From assembly GCA_032164245.1 (NCBI GenBank), contig JAVMKO010000018.1, positions 682,001 to 746,000 of the forward strand: a DNA stretch of 64,000 nt, given 5' to 3'. Positions 12,250 to 22,197 of the stretch are shown here, piece after piece; the stretch's first letter is position 1; each line of letters begins with the position of its first letter. Source of the stretch: Sternotherus odoratus. Lineage: Eukaryota > Chordata > Testudines > Kinosternidae. The position numbers and the translations under genes are program-made. Below the pieces are notes generated by a model. It had not been told where the DNA came from. It was given only the letters and a program-made list of their open reading frames with translations, and made no database searches.

Positions 12250-12792
12250 GGGATGTGACAAATCCACAAAATTTCTTGACACCACCCGACATTTTGATTA
12301 AAAACTAGAATGATATAAAGTTAACATGGCCCACATTAAATGGATTAAAAACTGGCCAACTGAGAAGTCTCAAAATGCAACTGTAAACAAGGGAATTGTC
12401 ATCAAGTGGGCATGTTTCCAGTGCAGTCCCAGAGGGATTGGTTCTTGGAATTATGCTACTTCATATTTAAAATTGAGGGAGTGGTAAATAATAAGGAGAA
12501 CAGGTCACTGATTTAGAGTGGTCAGGATTGCTTGGTAAACTACACACACCAACAATATGCATTTTAATATGACTAAATATAAACATATACATCTAGGAAC
12601 AAAGAATGCAGGTCATATTTACAGAATTTAATACTTATGATTAACATTAATAAATAATGATTAACTTAGATCGCTAGCCAAAATCTCAGGAATGGCACAA
12701 GGATAACACATGCACAACTATCCTGGGAAGCAGCGACTCTAAAAAACAGTTGGGGGTCATGGTGGATAATTAGCTGCATCAGCTCCCAGTGT
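12250..12792 (+). mobile_element. CR1 LINE, left part of a copy split by a PLE
   Basis: Degraded CR1 reverse-transcriptase sequence. Translated pieces resemble 'HIKWIKNWPTEKSQNATVNK', 'SPRGIGS' and 'HLGTKNAGHIYR', all typical of the CR1 RT 3' half, with many frameshifts and stops. It reads directly up to AGCTCCCAGTGT and resumes at 13280 after the inserted PLE. It is 5'-truncated next to a MITE fragment and cannot make protein. Confidence 0.85.
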
Positions 12793-13279
12793 TAAATGGA
12801 CACAAATCAGATATCAGGAATGGCAATATACAAAAACCTGTAGGAGAATACTTCAACCTGCCTGGACACACAATTATAGATTTAAAAGTCACCATATTGC
12901 AGCAAAAAAACTTCAAGACCAGACTGCAAAGGGAAACTGCAGAGCTGCAATTCATTTTCAAATTTGATACAATTAATCTGGGATTGAACAAAGATTTTGA
13001 ATGGCTTGCTAATTACAAAAGCAGCTTCTCCTCTCTCTGAGTTCACACCTCCAGTTCTGTTGCTGGAGGAATACCTCACCCTCCCTGATTTGAGATAAAA
13101 AGCTGGTTCAGCCTGACTGGACTAACCTTGTTATCTCCTACCTGGTTCTTGCCTACTTATTTATACCTGCTCCTGGACACTTCCACTGCTTGCACCCGAT
13201 GCAGTGGGTATTAGCCCACGAAAGCTTATGCTTCAATACTTTAGTTAGTCTTTAAGGTGCCACAGGACTCTTTGTTACT
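12793..13279 (+). mobile_element. 5'-truncated Penelope-like element inserted in CR1, 5-bp TSD
   Basis: The frame to 13040 encodes about 80 residues of the GIY-YIG endonuclease C-terminus ('KSDIRNGNIQKPVGEYFNLPG', 'RLQRETAELQF', 'FSSL' then stop). It matches the end of the 414-residue protein at 17.2-18.5 kb. The 3' untranslated part follows, ending ...CCACAGGACTCTTTGTTACT. Unlike the other copies it stops there, without the ACTAACACGGCT tail. AGTGT at 12788-12792 and 13280-13284 flanks it, and CR1 sequence is continuous once it is removed. The hammerhead-like motif is damaged (CCGATGCA). Confidence 0.88.
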
Positions 13280-13700
13280 AGTGTGATACTGTGGCCAAAA
13301 GAGCAAATATGATCATGGGATCATAAACAGAGGAATCTCAAGTAGGAGTAGAGAGATTTTTTTACCTCTATATTTGACTCTGGTGCAACCGTTGCTGGAA
13401 TTCTGTGTCCAGTTTTGGTGCCCAGAATTTAAGAAGGATGTCAACACATTGGAGAGGGTTCAGAGAAGATCCACAAGAATGATTATAGGATTAGAAGACA
13501 TGTCTTACATGGACAGACTCAAGAAGCTCAATCTATTTAAACTGAACAAAGAGAAGGTTAAGGGGTGACTTGATCACAGTATACCAGTACCGACATTAGG
13601 AACAAAGAGTTAATAATTGGTTATTCAGTGTAGCAGGGTAAGGTATATTGTTATCCAATGCTGAAATCGAAGCTAGACAAATTCAGACCGAAAGAAAGCC
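13280..13700 (+). mobile_element. CR1 LINE, right part of the split copy
   Basis: The frame 13374-13568 reads 'LVQPLLEFCVQFWCPEFKKD', then 'VQRRSTRMI' and 'LKKLNLFKLNKEKVKG', the well-known conserved end of the CR1 reverse transcriptase. It continues degraded to the 'KLDKFRPK' region near 13.69 kb and lacks the 3' octamer repeats. It belongs with 12250-12792. Confidence 0.9.
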
Positions 13701-13870
13701 AAAAGACAATGACAATATAAAATATCCTTGTAATCTCATATGGCTCCTGTGGCCCCAATACCTAACAACCAATTAGCACAAATCAACATGTTTAAATAAT
13801 TGCTTTATATTTTCGAGCAATTATGCACTTGTCCTAGGTGTGATTAAACGTCTTAATTTCTAATTGAAAT
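13701..13870. other. Unassigned non-coding DNA
   Basis: Nothing recognised between the CR1 remnant and the short tandem repeat. Confidence 0.5.
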
Positions 13871-13924
13871 CTGCAGTGCACTAATAGTGCTCTGCAGTGC
13901 ACTAATAGTGCTCTGCAGTGCACT
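13871..13924. repeat. 21-bp tandem repeat, about 2.5 copies
   Basis: The unit CTGCAGTGCACTAATAGTGCT occurs exactly at 13871-13891 and 13892-13912, followed by a partial third copy. The unit holds the palindromes CTGCAG and GTGCAC. The two full copies are identical, so the duplication is recent or homogenised. Confidence 0.9.
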
Positions 13925-14039
13925 TGGCCAGGGCACTTTCCTTCACATGCAGACTATGGACTCTGTAAATAATTTACAGTGTATTCCTTTTTACTGACAT
14001 AACAAAAAATAATTTAAGATGGAATCTGAATAGCACCTT

Positions 14040-14195
14040 CCATCTGAGGACAACACAGCACAGAACACCTTGGTGAAGCAGATCGATTTTATTAACGTCA
14101 TTTTGCAGAGAGAAAAATGGAAGCTCAACAAAGTGAAAGTCCTTGCCGGGGTCACACAGTATTTCACTGGGCGCCACTGCTGCAGGTGTTTGGAA
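14040..14195. repeat. Ancient MIR/L2-like fragment
   Basis: The segment 'ttttgcagagagaaaaatggaagctcaacaaagtg...ggtcacacag' follows the familiar pattern of MIR/L2-type 3' ends (gaaactgaggcacagag...aaggtcacacag). It is heavily diverged and has no clear ends. Confidence 0.5.
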
Positions 14196-15300
14196 AGCAC
14201 GCTCTCAGTTAAGGTGGGGAAGGCAGATTTGATTCTTTTCTTTTGCTCCTATGACTCATTTGGACCAAAGGCTGAGAGAAGCAGTTCTCCTCCAGTTCCT
14301 CCACAGTACCCGCACTGGGCTTCATAATATGAAACACAGAACACTCCTATTTATAAATTAAAGAATTTCCACTATTTTCTGTGAACACAGGACATTGGTT
14401 TTAAGTTCTTCTCATTTATTCACACACATTTAAAGTCAATACAGAAAGTTAAAGTTGAACACAGCACACTGTAATTGTGATTTCATGATCTGCTTGGAAG
14501 GTTTTAAAGAGCCTGCATCTCACCAGGTTAGATTTAAAAACACCCTGTTTGGCTAAAACCCTATTTCACTAACACTTTGAAGCTGTGTTCCTTTCACATC
14601 ACCACTAAAGACTAACATATTTGTGTACGAAAACAAAAGACATTTTCTCCTCTTGCTTGATTCATGATGGTCTGTCATATTCAGAATTATTAATGACATC
14701 ACAAGTACATCACAGTGGAAGTAACTGTGATTTAATAAAACTTAGGTAACTCAAGCAAGCAGAAGAGAACCTGAAGAGGAACCTCAAAGAATTCAGAGTT
14801 CAGTTTCGGTTTGGATGCTTAGTTGAAGTTAATCTGAACTATCCAAACCTCGTAGGTTTGCAAAGTTAGACTAAAATATCCAGCACTTCTATTTCAATTC
14901 TGGCTGGAAAGATTCTATTCTCAAACCTCTCTCCAAGATTTCTGAATTTCCATTTCTAGACCTTGGCTGGAACCTTGATGTGCAAAACTGAAGTAAAATA
15001 GCGGTCTCAGAATAACATTAATTGGAACTATTGGGAGCTTTAAAAATGGCCCCATTTGAATTTGGATGAAGGGCAGGAGGTTCTCCCTCTTTTCATCCGA
15101 CATGGTTCATTCCTCCACAGAAACAGCTCAGCAATCCAAAGGGATGGGATAGGGAAGCAAGTATCTGACAGGTCTGCAGCCCCATTCAATAAAGGTGAAA
15201 GCTTATGTCTGATACAGATTCTCTGCCAGACAGAGAAGGTGCGAGAAGGGGAATAGCCCAGCAACTAAAATCTCATGATCAACTGCCTCAGGTCTGATCT
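14196..15300. other. Unassigned non-coding DNA
   Basis: No gene, RNA or transposon boundary was recognised. Short overlapping frames at 15.0-15.3 kb on both strands look like chance. Confidence 0.5.
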
Positions 15301-15770
15301 GTGATGGGTTGGGTCACAGAAACCCACTTGAGACTCTCTCTGAGGCTGTTTTCTCTGCCTTGTTGAGCCAGACACGCTCTAACACAGAGCCAGGGTCTGA
15401 ACCACACACCCCAAAGCTGCAGACTGAACTGACCACAGCTTAAGAAGTGCTCCTGTCTCCAGTACCCAGACACCCAGCTCCCAGTGGGATCCAAACCCCA
15501 AATAAACCCATTTTACTCTGTATAAAGCTTATTTATACAGGGTAAACTCAAATTGTCCACCCTCTATAACACTGATAGAGAGATAGGCATAGCTGTTTTT
15601 TATTACTTATTTATCAGGTATTAATTACTTACTCTGAGTTAATGAATAAGCAAAAGTGATTTTATTAAGAATAAAAAAAGCAGGACTGAAGTGGTGCCAA
15701 GTAATGAGACAGAACAAAGTAAGTTACTAAGCAAAATAAAACAAAAACACACAAGTCTAAGCCTAATAAT
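15301..15770. repeat. High-copy turtle-type interspersed repeat, class unknown
   Basis: Begins GTGATGGGTTGGGTCACAG and continues through 'cccagtgggatccaaacccc', 'cagggtaaactcaaattgt' and 'ctataacactgatagaga'. I recall this string as a repeat frequent in turtle genomes. An AATAAA lies near 15500 on the plus strand. Ends and duplication are not visible, so I assign no class. An LTR origin is possible. Confidence 0.5.
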
Positions 15771-16991
15771 ATATTCACATTCATTAGCATATTTTCATAA
15801 AATTATATGGAGTGCAACGTCACATGATCTTTATTCAAGTCACAGATGGAATTGGGCTTTTTTAACACTGGAGATGGGGAAATGATAGGGGGTTTCCTTT
15901 AGTAAATAACATTACAGTGCATTCCTCTCCTATCCTGATCAGTCTGACAAATTGGCAACCGTTCCTGGTAGTTGGCTGACAATTTCTAAACAAAATGTTT
16001 TTCATTTTTTTTAATATACGGAAAAGCCTAAGCGTTTCTATTTTAAACAACTATCAATTTAAATTTTGCGGTTAATATTCTCCCTACTCTCTAGATCAGC
16101 CAGAAAATAATGCACATTCTTCCGGATTTGTCATATGCAATAACTCTTTCATACAGAAATCCACTTTGGCTGATATCTCAGCTGAGAATGCATCCAAGAA
16201 ATTCCATTAATATAGCTAACTCCTTTCCAGTTTTGACTAATTTTGAAAAGAAATCAATATCTGCCTGTAGCTTTGGTCACATTGCAAGTTTGCATAACAA
16301 AGATTTCTTCTTAATTCAAATAAAATCACTTAAAAACTCTGAGAATCCACATCTCTCAGATTAAGGTAATAAACATACATGCAAATATACCCAGAGTTGT
16401 TGCACTGTCAAAAAATGTTCTCAGGATAAAACATGCAAAAGATACAATACAATACAGTATGAAATGACAAGTGAGAAAACATGCATAAAATATGATAAAG
16501 TAAAAACACAGACTAATTATTCCTTTAAGTATTTGGGATCAAATCAATTGCAGCTGTTTGTAAATACTGCCACAGGAGATTTGATTTTTTTCTACTCTGA
16601 CATTCAGCTTATTTTTTCCAAAAATTCTGATATCCATGACCTCTTCTAGCACATCACCCAATGTTTCCTGCATGAAGTTTTTCTTTTAAAACCAGAGGAC
16701 CCGTGTTTTTAATCCTCACACATTTGATTTCTGAGGAGGTGATAATCACAGCTCCATCCCAGTGTCCTTAGCATATTAAGGTGGACAAGGGGCCCTAGAG
16801 GAGAAACATTTGCTTGCCATGACCTCAGGGGAAAGATTTTAACTAAGTAGCTGAAATGTCAGAACATGTTGTTCCTCATTTAACCGAACTGACATGAAAT
16901 TTTTATTAAAGCTAATGTTAAACATGAAAACATACACAGATTGATAGGTAAGGTACTGGACATCTGGAGTCAGGCTGGGGTTATGGGTGAT
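15771..16991. other. Unassigned AT-rich DNA
   Basis: No coding frame of note or repeat end is recognised. The 13-bp target copy of the following PLE begins at 16992. Confidence 0.5.
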
Positions 16992-17089
16992 TGTAGGTAA
17001 CATGAATCAGGGTGGTAGCCGTGTTAGTCTGGAATAGCAGAGTTAACAAAGTCCTGTGGCACCTTAAAGACTAACTATAAAGTTTTGAA

Positions 17090-17129
17090 GCATGAGCTTT
17101 CGTGGGCTAATACCCACTTCGTCGGATGC
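17090..17129 (-). ncRNA. Candidate hammerhead-like RNA motif, 3' arm of PLE
   Basis: On the minus strand: GCAT, CCGACGAA, GTGGGTATTAGCCCAC hairpin, GAAAGCTC, ATGC. With AGCT pairing in trans, the expected cleavage base is C (CUC), a canonical choice. The CUGANGA box has C in place of U. It lies inside the 3' terminal repeat, where PLE ribozymes are known to occur. Confidence 0.42.
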
Positions 17130-17236
17130 AGGCAGTGGAAGTGTTCACAAACAGGCAGTTATAGAAAAGTAGGTAAGAGCCAGGTGGGAGGTGAAAAGGT
17201 TAGTCCAATTAAGCTGAGCCAGCTTGTTATCTCCGA

Positions 17237-18481
17237 TCAGGGAGTGTGGATTATTCTTCTAGCATTTGAATGGGGTGTGTGAACATGGAGAGACGAGAAA
17301 CAATGTCTGTAATGAGCCAACCATTGTAGATCTCGGTTCAATCCCAGAGTGTGTGTGCTGAATTTGCAAATGAATTGAAGTTCTGCAGTCTCCCTTTGCA
17401 GTCTGGATTTGAAGTTTTTTTTCTGCAGTATGGTGACTTTTAAATCTGTAATAGAGTGTCCAGGCAGGTTGAAGTGTTCCCCTACAGGTTTTTGTATATT
17501 GCCATTCCTAATATCGGATTTGTGTGCATTTATCCTTTTTCGTAGGGACTGTCCAGTTTGGCCGATGTACATAGCAGAGGGACACTGGTGGCATATAATG
17601 GCATATATGACATTGGTTGATATACAGGTGAATGAGCCAGTGATGGTATGGTTGATCTGGTTAGGTCCTGTGATGGTGTTGGTGGTGTAGATATGTGGGC
17701 AGAGTTGGCATCGAGGTTTGTTGCATGGATTGGTTCCTGAGTTGGAGTTATTGTGGTGCAGTGTGCTGTTGCTGTTGAGAATTTGTTTAAGGTTGGCAGG
17801 TTGTCTGTGTGCCAGGACTGGCCTTCCTCCCAAGGCCTTTGAAAGTGAGGGATTATTGTCCAGGATGGGTTGTAGGTCACTGATGATGCGTTGCAGAGGT
17901 TTTAACTGAGGACTGTAGGTGATGGCCAGTGGTGTTCTGTTGTTTTCTTTCTTGGGCTTGTCTTGTAGCAGCAGGCTTCTGGGTACACGTCTGGCTCTGT
18001 TGACCTGTGTCCTTATTTCCTTGTGTGGGTATTGTAGTTTTGAGAAAGCTTGGTGAAGATCTCGTAGGTGTTGGTCTCTGTCTGAGGGGTTGGAGCAAAT
18101 CCGATTGTACCTCAGTGCTTGGCTGTAGACAATGGATCGTGTGGTATGTCCGGGATGGAAGCTGGTGGCATGAAGGTAGGCATAGCTGTCGGTAGGTTTT
18201 CGGTATAGGGTGGTGTCGATGTGGCCGTCATTAATTTGCACTGTGGTGTCTAGGAAGTGGATTTCCTGTGTGGACTGGTCCAGACTGAGGTGGATGTTGG
18301 GGTGGAAGCTGTTGAAGTCATGGTGGAATTCTTCCAGAGTTTCTTTCCCATGGGTCCAGATGATGAAGATGTCATCAATGTAGCGTAGATAGAGAAGGGG
18401 TGTGAGTGGACGAGAGTTGAGGAAGCGTTGTTCCAGGTCTGCCATAAAGATGTTGGCATACTGTGGGGCCATCCCATTCAA
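17237..18481 (-). pseudogene. Penelope-like RT/GIY-YIG endonuclease, N-terminally truncated frame
   Basis: An uninterrupted 414-codon frame encodes the C-terminal part of a PLE protein, which normally primes reverse transcription at a nick cut by its own endonuclease. Residues 4-20 (MAPQYANIFMADLEQRF) match the RT palm, and YIDD at 34-37 holds the catalytic aspartates. The earlier RT motifs, including the first catalytic aspartate, are missing. A Cys-rich linker follows (Cys253, 258, 261, 286, 298 and 300). The GIY-YIG domain covers about 290-345: VIYAII, YIG at 305-307, basic RKR at 314-316, His320 and a likely catalytic Glu335 in VGEHF. The first codon is TTG and the first ATG is codon 4 (18472). 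A stop lies two codons upstream, because the frame was fused to the inverted arm. The frame is intact over the retained part, so decay is slight. A functional enzyme is unlikely. Confidence 0.92.
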
Positions 18482-18617
18482 ATGCTAGAAGAATAATCCA
18501 CACTCCCTGATCGGAGATAACAAGCTGGCTCAGCTTAATTGGACTAACCTTTTCACCTCCCACCTGGCTCTTACCTACTTTTCTATAACTGCCTGTTTGT
18601 GAACACTTCCACTGCCT

Positions 18618-18657
18618 GCATCCGACGAAGTGGGTATTAGCCCACGAAAGCTCATGC
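18618..18657 (+). ncRNA. Candidate hammerhead-like RNA motif, inverted 5' arm of PLE
   Basis: Identical to the copy at 17090-17129 but on the opposite strand, being part of the inverted arm. A plus-strand transcript would carry this copy and a minus-strand transcript the other. Confidence 0.4.
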
Positions 18658-18720
18658 TTCAAAACTTTATAGTTAGTCTTTAAGGTGCCACAGGACTTTG
18701 TTAACTCTGTAGGTAACATG

Positions 18721-19683
18721 TACAGGGTTTACAAGGCACATGCATATCACATATCCAGCATAGATCCAGATTGGGGTGTGGGAGTTTTTTAAAGCGTCAG
18801 TGTATAAATGTGTTCGGGTGTGCCACCCATGGTGTAGCGAGAGTCCAAGTCAGTGGTGATGTAGGTGATAAGTACATGGGTGGGGTACATCTGTTTGTCA
18901 GGGAAGGAGGGGTGGGTTGTTTCCCTGGTCGTCGGTACTATAACTGTGGATTCATTACACAGGGGAAAGGTACAGGCAGGGTTCACTTTTATTTCCAGGA
19001 GCCATAAGGGCTATCCTCTGTGTTCCGCATCTAAACAATTCCGATGGTTTCAGAAGTCAGCTCAGATCCACGATGCTCAGAGCCAGATCTCCAACACTTT
19101 CCATTAACATGTTCTCAATCTGCACAGTCTGTTCCTGCTCCCATTGATGTCAAAGTCTCTGGTTTCAATTTGTTTGTGTTCATGAGTGAAGGACTGAACA
19201 GTATTGGCTAGAAAATGGGATGGACCGAGTACAATCTGATGACGATGGAGTACAATTCTGCCTTGAAGCTAATGTGCTGGGGTGCCTTTCTTGAAAATAT
19301 ACTGTCAACAGTCCTGTGGTGTGTAACATCATGTATTGGCTTTGTAACACCCGGAGACTAGTGTGAGATCATTATATTCACTTATGATTTAAGCAAGGAC
19401 TGAACTCCAAAGAGTGGAAGTGAATGTTCACTGCAACTGAGTCGCTGTGCCACTTGGTCCACATTTTAAAACACTGTAACTATTCAGATTTTGTACATCA
19501 CTATATCAATCTGTTCCAAACCCTGACAATTGTAGCTTGTTCCTCTGTCAGTAAATTTAATGAGACAAGTCAATATTCAAATTCCACTCCCTCAAAAAAG
19601 TGCTCTGCATTCAGCCAATTATTCACATGTTAAAATTATAATCTCAAATTATCCAGACCAAGGGAGTGTATACTTGGGTATCT
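18721..19683. other. Unassigned non-coding DNA
   Basis: No gene or transposon end was recognised. Overlapping 60-80 codon frames on both strands near 18.8-19.1 kb carry no known motif. Confidence 0.5.
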
Positions 19684-19755
19684 GTGCAGAACCTAGCACA
19701 ATGGGGCCCCACTACTGAGTCTGATCTCAGGATGCCAGTAGAATATAAGTAACAG
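19684..19755 (-). repeat. Ancient L3/MIR-like fragment
   Basis: 'cagaacctagcacaatggggcccca' followed by 'gatctcaggatgccag' is the reverse complement of the widespread amniote repeat with 'tggggccccattgtgctaggtgctgt'. It directly precedes the CR1 3' end. Family naming is from memory. Confidence 0.55.
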
Positions 19756-19786
19756 ATAAAAGGATGCATCTGGAAGGATAAGAAAT

Positions 19787-20058
19787 GACAGAACAAGGAG
19801 TAATGGTCTCAAATTGCAGTGGGGGAGGTTTAGGTTGGATATTAGGAAAACCTTTTTCACTAGGCGGATGGTGAAGCACTGGAATGGGTTACCTAGGTAG
19901 GTGGTGGAATCTCCTTCCTTAGAGGTTTTTAAGGTCAGGCTTGACAAAGCCCTGGCTGGGATGATTTAGTTGGGATTGGTCCTGCTTTGAGCAGGGGGTT
20001 GGACTAGATACCTCCTGAGGTCCCTTCCAACAACCCCGATATTCTATGATTCTATGAT
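19787..20058 (+). mobile_element. CR1 LINE 3' end
   Basis: Contains the C-terminal CR1 coding remnant ('gttggatattaggaaaacctttttcac', 'ggaatgggttacctaggtaggtggtggaatctcc') and the CR1 3' UTR 'ggactagatacctcctgaggtcccttccaac'. It ends with the tandem octamer ATTCTATG repeated (20041-20058), the diagnostic CR1 terminus. It is 5'-truncated to about 270 bp, and frameshifts leave no protein. Confidence 0.95.
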
Positions 20059-21365
20059 CTAGTACATATGGACCTATTAACAGACACACTAAATCTAAAT
20101 TAAGATTCTGATTATTGTGTATGTTGACCTGACAGTCTCAGCTAGTATCCATGTTTCTTGCCAGAGGGACTGAGTAGGGCATGGCCTTCACTCATGTTAC
20201 TGAACAGAGTTCAACTCTCAAACCTTCAAATGTCAAATATTTAGTACTGACAACACAAAGACAATCTGTCAGTGGCCTTTTGACATGCAGATTTTCCCTC
20301 ATGTATGGCTCCAATTTCAAGTGCATCTGGGCATATTTGTACTGGAATAAAATCATATTGAAATACAGCATGTCAAGCAACTTCTGGATCCTTTAGGTTG
20401 GGCATTCACTCAATAATATGATCACTTTCCTCTTTGCCTTTTTGCTAGTTTGACACACAGTATGTTGGATTCATGTTGTTCTCCAAAACCTTCTTTCCCC
20501 CATACAGGAAAGGCTGATAGTTCATCCATCACAAATTCTGTTGTTGTCCTTAGTTCCCTGTCAACATTGGCACTGGTACTGCAGACTGACCTCTGGCACC
20601 TTTAGCCTATACCTTTTCTAGTCCTGCCTTTGACACAAGGTGAAAGTTTCTACAGCCCTATTGATTGTGATATAAATACTCTCTGTCCCACTTTATTTGC
20701 AAAGATTCTACCATGATTCTTTCTGGTAATCTACCAGAATTAACTTGCCACACACAATAGACTATCACAGAAAATGAAACAAGTTTAAAATAAAACTTGT
20801 CTGACGTACATATTTATAACTAAGACCAAACCTAAGTGTGAAGATTTTAGAAAAAGAATCTAAGCACACTAGATATCAAAAGATCCCTCTTCTCGTAACA
20901 AAGCATCTTCCTGTAACATTTATAAGAGTTTATTTCACTGGAGGATCACCTCTGATTGTCAACAGTGAGTTTGGACTTGTCTCTTAAGGTAGCAGGTTCC
21001 TCTGAAGTTCAGATATGACCCAAGAAATAATGTCTTTACATAAGAAAATGTACATCAGATTGATTCATTGTAAACACACTGTTTGTTTTTATCAGTTGAT
21101 GGTTATCTACGTAATATTGGCTAGTACACACCCCTTCAGCCTAGTTGGGTACATCTGCGCAGATACAATTGCCTGTTAAAGTTGTAAGCAAAGAGAATTA
21201 ACTATTTGAAGTTCAAAGGAGTTGATCTGAGCACAGATATTTTTCTCAGAATAGACTCTCAAAGCTTTTTGACTCTCAACATTAACATTCAGAGGATCAG
21301 CGAAAGGGCCATTTATTTAGGGGATACTTTGCAAGTTTACCAAGTTTTCTAGCTTCTCAAATGGA
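20059..21365. other. Unassigned non-coding DNA
   Basis: No gene or repeat recognised. Confidence 0.5.
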
Positions 21366-21369
21366 AAAA

Positions 21370-22197
21370 CTAGTGGAGTGGTAAATAACACAGCAGTTCT
21401 ACAAAGAATTCTGGATTGTCGGTAAACATTTGAACACTGTTTTAATACAGCCATATGTGACGTCACACATCTAGGAACAAACAACATAGATCACATTCAC
21501 AGGATAGGAGACTATATTCTTAAAAGCAAGGATTTGGTAAAGGATTTAGGGGTCAAGGCGGATTACCAACTGAACGTGAACTCTCAGTGCACTGTAGTAA
21601 GTAAAAGAATTAATACAATCATTGGATGCATAAACAGGGTAATATAGAGTCAGAAGAAATTATTACCTTTTTACACAACATTAGAGAGAGTATACCATGA
21701 GTAGTGTGCTCATTCCTGGGATTCGCACTTTAAAAAGGAGGTTGACAAACTAGAAACGGTTCCAATGAGATTACCAAAAATTATTGAAGGTCTTTAAAAC
21801 CTGCCTTTAGGAAACAGCTTTAAGAAGCTCCATCTGTTTAGTTTATCCAAGTGAAAGTTAAGAGGTGACTTAATCACAGTGTATAAGTCCCTACCTGAAG
21901 AGAACATTTCTGATAGTAGACGTCTCTTTACTAGACAAAGCATAAAATGATCCAATAGCTGGAAGCTAGACAATTCAGGTGCAAAGAAGGTGCAAATTTT
22001 TAACTTCAAGATGTGGCAGATTCTCTTTAAGTCTTTAAATCGAGACAGGACATAGATACAGCCTAGCTCAACCAGAGAGAACAGGCTCCATGTAGGAATC
22101 CCTAGGAGACATTTTCAGGCCTGTGCTATGTGGGAGAACAGGATAGATTATCTCCATGGTCCTATCTTGCATTAACATCTATGAATTTATGCATCAA
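21370..22197 (+). mobile_element. Old degraded CR1 LINE 3' portion
   Basis: Recognisable CR1 landmarks occur in order: 'cacacatctaggaacaaacaa' (HLGTNN), 'aaggatttaggggtcaaggcggattac' (KDLGVKVDYQ), 'ggatgcataaacagg' (GCINR) and 'gaggtgacttaatcacagtgtataag'. Then comes the 3' end 'gatagattatctccatggtcctatcttgcattaacatctatgaatttatg'. There are many stops and indels, so it is non-coding. The last bases keep the TCTATGAA-type octamer. Confidence 0.88.

Larger units (their letters stand above)
17005..18707 (-). mobile_element. Penelope-like retroelement with inverted terminal arms and exact 13-bp TSD
   Basis: TGTAGGTAACATG is repeated exactly at 16992-17004 and 18708-18720, bounding one insertion. 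Read on the minus strand, the element has a 5' arm (18473-18709, overlapping the ambiguous duplication edge), a long coding frame, and a 3' terminal repeat that ends with the tail CCAGACTAACACGGCTACC (to 17005). The 5' arm is the reverse complement of 17038-17274, about 237 bp and nearly identical, but lacks the tail. The arm joins the truncated coding region at ATGGG, a run found at both partners (17259-17274 and 18473-18488 carry the shared edge). Near-identity of the arms and the exact duplication suggest a fairly recent insertion. It lacks the 5' half of the reverse transcriptase, so it is not autonomous. Confidence 0.93.

Noticed and set aside
17005..18707. The pair of terminal arms as LTRs of a retrovirus or as TIRs of a DNA transposon
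   Set aside because: Arms are inverted, which excludes LTRs. The frame encodes a PLE RT/GIY-YIG protein and only one arm has the tail, so a cut-and-paste transposon is also excluded.
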